From positions 1 through 9,657 of the forward strand of contig DCIN01000048.1 in NCBI GenBank assembly GCA_002315815.1: 9,657 bases of DNA, in the 5' to 3' direction. Positions 6,256-9,657 of this stretch are shown one piece after another. The position numbers were made by a program, and so were the translations under genes. A model generated the notes under the pieces. It was not told the origin of the DNA. It ran no database searches and saw nothing but the letters and a program-made list of their open reading frames with translations. Position 1 is the stretch's first letter; every line of letters begins with the position of its first letter. Source of the stretch: Bacteroidales bacterium UBA1725 (GTDB lineage Bacteria; Bacteroidota; Bacteroidia; Bacteroidales; UBA932).

Positions 6256-7284
6256 ATGTTCAAGTTATTATTGACCATACTGCTTGCCGTACCCGGACTC
6301 GGGTCGGGACTCGGGCCGGAACTCGGGCCGGAACCCGTTCCCGAAGTTGCTCCGGACATTCCCGGAGGCAATCATAGCACGAAGGCTTATTTGAAACAAC
6401 TGCAGCCGAGAGACTCGATACTCATAGCCGACCAGCTGGAGTACGGCGTCCTGCTGGACAGCGTGAAGACGGGTACGCAGATAGCTCTCCCGGACAATTC
6501 CGTTCTTTCCGACAGGCCTTTGCTCATCGCCAGAAACTGGAGTCTGGATACACTCAAGACTATAGGAAGCAGGAAGGCTCCTCTGATGCACAACTTGAGG
6601 CTGAGTCTGGTTCTGGCTCCGTTCGATGAAGGCGCATACCAGCTTCAAGATTTCAAGCTGGCCCTGATAAGGGAAGGCAGGGCCGACACTCTGACGGTCG
6701 AAGGCACCTCGCTGGAGGTGAAAACGATTCCCATCGACACGACCTCATTCGAGATTCACGACATCAAGGGACAGATGCGGTATCCGGTCACCGTTGCCGA
6801 GATTGCGCCCTGGGCGGGAGGTTTTTACCTTCTGGCAATGCTCGTCATACTTGCGGTATGTCTGGTGATGATTCACAAAAACCGCAAGTCAGAGGCAGGC
6901 AAGCCCGAAGACCCGGCACACATCGTGGCTCTGCGTTCTCTGGACAAGTTCCGCTCTGACAAGTATTGGGCTCCGGACAAGCAGAAGACATTCTATTCGG
7001 GTGTCACCGATGCGCTCAAAACCTATATCGACTCCCGCTTTGAGGTGGATGCTCCGGAGATGACCACAGCGGAGCTTTTCGCCGAACTCAAGGGTAGGAA
7101 TGAACTCACTCCCGAGCTGTTCCAGTCGATGAAGGAACTCTTCGAAAGGGCTGATTTCGTGAAATTCGCGAAATACACCGCCTCCGACGAAGACAATGCC
7201 GGGGTACTCCCTCTCGCTGTAAGATTCGTGACATCAACATATCAGACAGAGCTGGAGGAGGAGCAGAAGGAAAATGTACTTTGA
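6256..7284 (+). CDS. Bat-operon membrane protein with periplasmic N-domain, BatD/DUF4381-like C-terminus
   Basis: Genes of this kind commonly lie between DUF58 and batA in Bacteroidota; function is unknown. The 342-residue product starts with a short hydrophobic stretch (about 4-12) resembling a signal peptide or anchor. A tetrapeptide-repeat linker (14-37) follows, rich in Gly, Pro and Glu. Residues about 40-185 look like a beta-rich extracytoplasmic domain (YQLQDFKLALI, DIKGQMRYPVT). One transmembrane helix (about 188-206) is followed by Lys/Arg and a helical cytoplasmic domain of about 135 residues, resembling the tail seen in DUF4381 and BatD-like proteins. The fold assignments come from pattern memory, not a search. 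No clear AxA cleavage site follows the first hydrophobic stretch. The gene begins 3 bp after the DUF58 stop and overlaps batA by 11 bp. It may link the cytoplasmic MoxR/DUF58 pair to the periplasmic vWA proteins, an inference from topology. Confidence 0.85.
   Translation: MFKLLLTILLAVPGLGSGLGPELGPEPVPEVAPDIPGGNHSTKAYLKQLQPRDSILIADQLEYGVLLDSVKTGTQIALPDNSVLSDRPLLIARNWSLDTLKTIGSRKAPLMHNLRLSLVLAPFDEGAYQLQDFKLALIREGRADTLTVEGTSLEVKTIPIDTTSFEIHDIKGQMRYPVTVAEIAPWAGGFYLLAMLVILAVCLVMIHKNRKSEAGKPEDPAHIVALRSLDKFRSDKYWAPDKQKTFYSGVTDALKTYIDSRFEVDAPEMTTAELFAELKGRNELTPELFQSMKELFERADFVKFAKYTASDEDNAGVLPLAVRFVTSTYQTELEEEQKENVL
6295..6342 (+). repeat. 12-bp in-frame tandem repeat encoding GLGP-like tetrapeptides
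   Basis: Four consecutive 12-bp units cover this span: GGACTCGGGTCG, GGACTCGGGCCG, GAACTCGGGCCG and the degenerate GAACCCGTTCCC. The following 6343-6366 keeps the period at the protein level. They encode GLGS, GLGP, ELGP, EPVP, then EVAP and DIPG (residues 14-37). The period is a multiple of three, so gain or loss of a unit keeps frame. The repeat lies right after the hydrophobic N-terminus and forms a flexible linker. Confidence 0.85.
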
Positions 7285-8257
7285 GTATCCATATCTCCTG
7301 TGGCTTCTGGCCATACCGGTGCTGCTTGCGGCACTGTACGTCTGGCGTGAACTGAAAGGAAGAACCCCGCACCTGAGGGTGTCTGCAGCCGCTCCCTGGA
7401 AGGCCGGCGGTTCTTCGGCCCTTGCCGTTATAAGACATCTTCCCTTTTTGCTGAGAACCGTGGCCCTGGCTATGATTGTTCTGGCCATCGCCCGGCCGAG
7501 GTCATCCTCCGAGATGGAAAGAATCGACACCGAGGGCATAGACATAATTATGGCGATGGATGTGTCGACGAGTATGCTGGCCAGGGACTTCAAGCCCGAC
7601 CGTATCAGTTCCGCCAAGGACATAGCCATAGAATTCATCTCCCAGAGGCCGACCGACCGTATGGGTATAGTGGTTTTTGCGGGCGAAAGCTACACCCAGT
7701 GTCCCCTCACCACCGACAGGGCGACACTCATCAACCTGATGAAGGAGATTCAGACCGGTCTTATCGAGGACGGCACCGCCATAGGTGACGGACTCGCCAC
7801 GGCCGTAGCCCGCATCTGCGACTCAGACGCACCGAGCCGTGTGGTGATTCTTCTTACCGACGGTGTGAACAATAGAGGATCGATAGCCCCGGGTACCGCC
7901 GCCGAAATCGCCAGAACCTACGGCATCAGAGTCTATACCATCGGAGTCGGGGCAAACGGAACAGCCCCTTATCCTGTGATGACGCCTTGGGGCGTAGAGG
8001 TGAGGGATATGGAGGTGGAGATAGACGAAGACCTGCTGAAGAATATTGCTTCCACCACGGGAGGACGTTATTTCCGGGCTACGGACAACACCAAACTGGC
8101 GGAGATTTATTCCGAAATCAACAAGATGGAGAAAGCACGCACCACGGTGGACAGTTTTCCGATATACAAAGAACTGTTCGGCAAATTCGCCATAGCCGCT
8201 CTTGTGTGCCTGATTCTCGAACTGCTTGTCAGACTGTTATTGAGAAGACTACCGTAA
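7274..8257 (+). CDS. batA: BatA, membrane-anchored vWA protein
   Basis: BatA was named from the Bacteroides aerotolerance operon; it is an inner-membrane vWA protein likely acted on by the MoxR system. The 327-residue product has two N-terminal transmembrane helices (about 7-24 and 56-73), a vWA domain (about 90-285) and a C-terminal helix (about 305-322) ending in an Arg-rich tail. The metal-ion-dependent adhesion site is complete: Asp96-x-Ser98-x-Ser100, Thr168 (EDGTAIGDG) and Asp196 (LLTDGVNN). Basic residues between helices 1 and 2 and after helix 3 put those segments in the cytoplasm and the vWA domain in the periplasm. The start lies 11 bp inside the preceding gene, and the stop shares one base with the batB start (TAATG), so translation is probably coupled on both sides. 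It is paralogous to the BatB half that follows. Confidence 0.95.
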   Translation: MYFEYPYLLWLLAIPVLLAALYVWRELKGRTPHLRVSAAAPWKAGGSSALAVIRHLPFLLRTVALAMIVLAIARPRSSSEMERIDTEGIDIIMAMDVSTSMLARDFKPDRISSAKDIAIEFISQRPTDRMGIVVFAGESYTQCPLTTDRATLINLMKEIQTGLIEDGTAIGDGLATAVARICDSDAPSRVVILLTDGVNNRGSIAPGTAAEIARTYGIRVYTIGVGANGTAPYPVMTPWGVEVRDMEVEIDEDLLKNIASTTGGRYFRATDNTKLAEIYSEINKMEKARTTVDSFPIYKELFGKFAIAALVCLILELLVRLLLRRLP

Positions 8258-9657
8258 TGCTTATTTTCTCGCAACCCAATTTCCTATGGATGCTTCTGCT
8301 GGTGCCCGCAATCCCTGCGGTCTATGCAGTCACACGATCACTGAGGAGGAAACGCCTCAGAAGACTGGGGCAGGAGGATCTTGTGAAACAGCTTATGCCA
8401 TCCTGGTCCGGAGCCAAGGGTTGGTGGCGTATCATACTGTTCACCCTTGCATTCACTTTCTTCACATTAGGAATCGCCCGTCCTCAGTTGGGGGCGAAGC
8501 TTGCCCACAAGGAGACTCACGGAGCGGAGATAATGATATGTCTGGACGTTTCCAACTCGATGCTTGCCCAGGACTACTCCCCCGACAGGCTTTCCAGAGC
8601 AAAACTCGCCATATCCAGAATGGTGGACAAGTTGCAGGAGGACAGACTGGGACTGATAATATTCGCGGGAAGTTCTTTCGTGCAGATTCCCATCACCACG
8701 GACTATGTTTCCGCAAAATTGTTCCTCTCGTCAATCAGCACTGAATCCATTCCGGTACAGGGAACGGCAATGGGAGATGCGATACTCACCGCAGCCAAAA
8801 GTTTCAGCGCACAAAGCGAGAAGAGTCGTGCGATTGTGGTGATAACAGATGGTGAGAACCACGAGGACGATGCGGTGGAAGCGGCAAGGCAGGTGGCTGA
8901 AACCGGTATCAGAATCTATACAATAGGAGTAGGTTCGCTGCGGGGACAGCCAATCCCCAAGGACGGGGAACTTATGAAGGACAAATCCGGAGAGATTGTC
9001 GTGACCCGACTTGACGAAGAGACCCTCAAGCAGGTGGCTGCCGCCGGCAACGGGGCATACGTTCACGCAGGAAACGACGAGTTCGGTCTGACCCCTGTAC
9101 TGAATGACCTCAAGAGACTGGAGGATGAAAAACTGAACAGCGTTGTCTTCGAGGAATATGACGAGCAATATATGTATTTCTTTGCTATAGCACTTTTCTT
9201 CCTTGTGCTGGAAACACTTGTAGGTGAGAGACGTCCCAAGAAGAAACTCTTCACCATCTTACTCGCCCTGGCAGTGATGATGCCTGCAGCAAACGCACAG
9301 ACGGACAAACGCGAGGTCCGCGCCGGTAACCGCAAGTTCAAGAAGGAGAACTACAAGGAGGCGGAGATAGACTATCGCAAGGCGGTGGTGAAGGATTCCT
9401 TGTCCGTGGCCGGGCAATACAATCTTGCTTCGGCGCTCTATCGTCAGCAGGATTTCGAAGGCGCGGGAAAGGCCCTGGACGCCATTCAGAGTGTAGCCAT
9501 ATCTCCGGACTACTTCTACAATCAGGGTGACGTGGCATTGCAGAAACAGGATTACAGTGCTGCGGTGGATGCCTTCACCAAAGCCCTGCTCCTGAATCCG
9601 GGTGATATGGACGCCAAGGAAAATTACATCTACGCCAAAAAGATGATGAAGGACCAG
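8257..9657 (+). CDS. batB: BatB-BatC fusion: vWA membrane protein joined to TPR protein, partial at 3' end
   Basis: I read 467 codons from the ATG at 8257 to the window edge with no stop, so this is one open frame, truncated only by the window. The first part is a normal BatB: helices about 9-25 and 58-74, a vWA domain with complete metal site (Asp97-x-Ser99-x-Ser101, Thr170 in QGTAMGD, Asp198 in VITDGEN), and a third helix at about 306-322. A basic loop (ERRPKKK, 324-330) leads into a second hydrophobic stretch (331-345) ending ANA-Q, which looks like the signal peptide of a separate BatC. Residues from about 351 form roughly three TPR repeats (351-384, 385-417, 419-452), including DYSAAVDAFTKALLLNP. 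By the positive-inside rule the vWA and TPR parts both face the periplasm. No in-frame ATG lies before the internal signal-like segment that could start a separate BatC. TPRs usually mediate protein-protein contacts. The start overlaps the batA stop by 1 bp. Confidence 0.9.
   Translation, partial: MLIFSQPNFLWMLLLVPAIPAVYAVTRSLRRKRLRRLGQEDLVKQLMPSWSGAKGWWRIILFTLAFTFFTLGIARPQLGAKLAHKETHGAEIMICLDVSNSMLAQDYSPDRLSRAKLAISRMVDKLQEDRLGLIIFAGSSFVQIPITTDYVSAKLFLSSISTESIPVQGTAMGDAILTAAKSFSAQSEKSRAIVVITDGENHEDDAVEAARQVAETGIRIYTIGVGSLRGQPIPKDGELMKDKSGEIVVTRLDEETLKQVAAAGNGAYVHAGNDEFGLTPVLNDLKRLEDEKLNSVVFEEYDEQYMYFFAIALFFLVLETLVGERRPKKKLFTILLALAVMMPAANAQTDKREVRAGNRKFKKENYKEAEIDYRKAVVKDSLSVAGQYNLASALYRQQDFEGAGKALDAIQSVAISPDYFYNQGDVALQKQDYSAAVDAFTKALLLNPGDMDAKENYIYAKKMMKDQ

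Noticed and set aside
8286..8744. Plus-strand open frame of 152 codons in the batB region
   Set aside because: The BatB frame here is continuous and has all vWA motifs; this is an out-of-frame shadow.
9338..9538. Minus-strand open frame of 66 codons opposite the TPR region
   Set aside because: It is antisense to the TPR coding sequence and low in information (Pro, Ser and Arg rich).
1..9657. CRISPR array, tRNA or rRNA gene, insertion sequence or phage element
   Set aside because: I looked for spaced repeats, tRNA-like cloverleaf sequences, transposase motifs and terminal inverted repeats and found none; the repeats present are short tandem duplications only.

Overview
The window reads as part of a Bacteroidota chromosome, most likely order Bacteroidales. 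Three things point there: a MoxR-DUF58-BatA-BatB-BatC gene cluster, two matches to the Bacteroidota -7 promoter box (TAnnTTTG), and A-rich leaders without clear Shine-Dalgarno sites. I cannot name the genus. All the large genes have recognisable families; no wholly unknown system is visible.

Layout. Positions 1-85 are an AT-rich leader with an 18-bp tandem repeat. It precedes a plus-strand gene (86-682) for an unrecognised four-helix membrane protein, visibly more AT-rich than the rest. A perfect 15-bp hairpin (705-739) follows and probably terminates transcription from both sides. The minus strand then carries ppdK (3502-776, pyruvate phosphate dikinase, 908 aa) and, upstream of it, truA (4322-3561, tRNA pseudouridine synthase, 253 aa). 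Each has a good -7 box just upstream.

From 4383 to the right edge runs the plus-strand Bat (Bacteroides aerotolerance) operon: moxR, a DUF58 gene, a Bat-operon membrane protein, batA, and one continuous reading frame that joins batB to the TPR protein BatC. Neighbouring genes overlap by 20, 11 and 1 bp or are 3 bp apart, so the set looks translationally coupled. The likely scheme is a cytoplasmic MoxR ATPase and DUF58 partner acting with two membrane-anchored von Willebrand A proteins whose vWA domains lie in the periplasm, plus a periplasmic TPR scaffold. The exact biochemical job of Bat systems remains unsettled. The operon continues past the window: the BatC part is cut off at 9657, and no batD or batE is seen.

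The most notable observation is the batB-batC fusion. It keeps the BatC signal sequence, with an apparent signal peptidase site, in the middle of the protein. The second is a set of short tandem duplications at gene boundaries. Three have an 18-bp period: before the first gene, at the truA stop codon, and at the moxR start codon, where the extra copy creates a three-codon upstream ORF. A fourth, of 12-bp period, encodes a tetrapeptide repeat near the N-terminus of the Bat-operon membrane protein.
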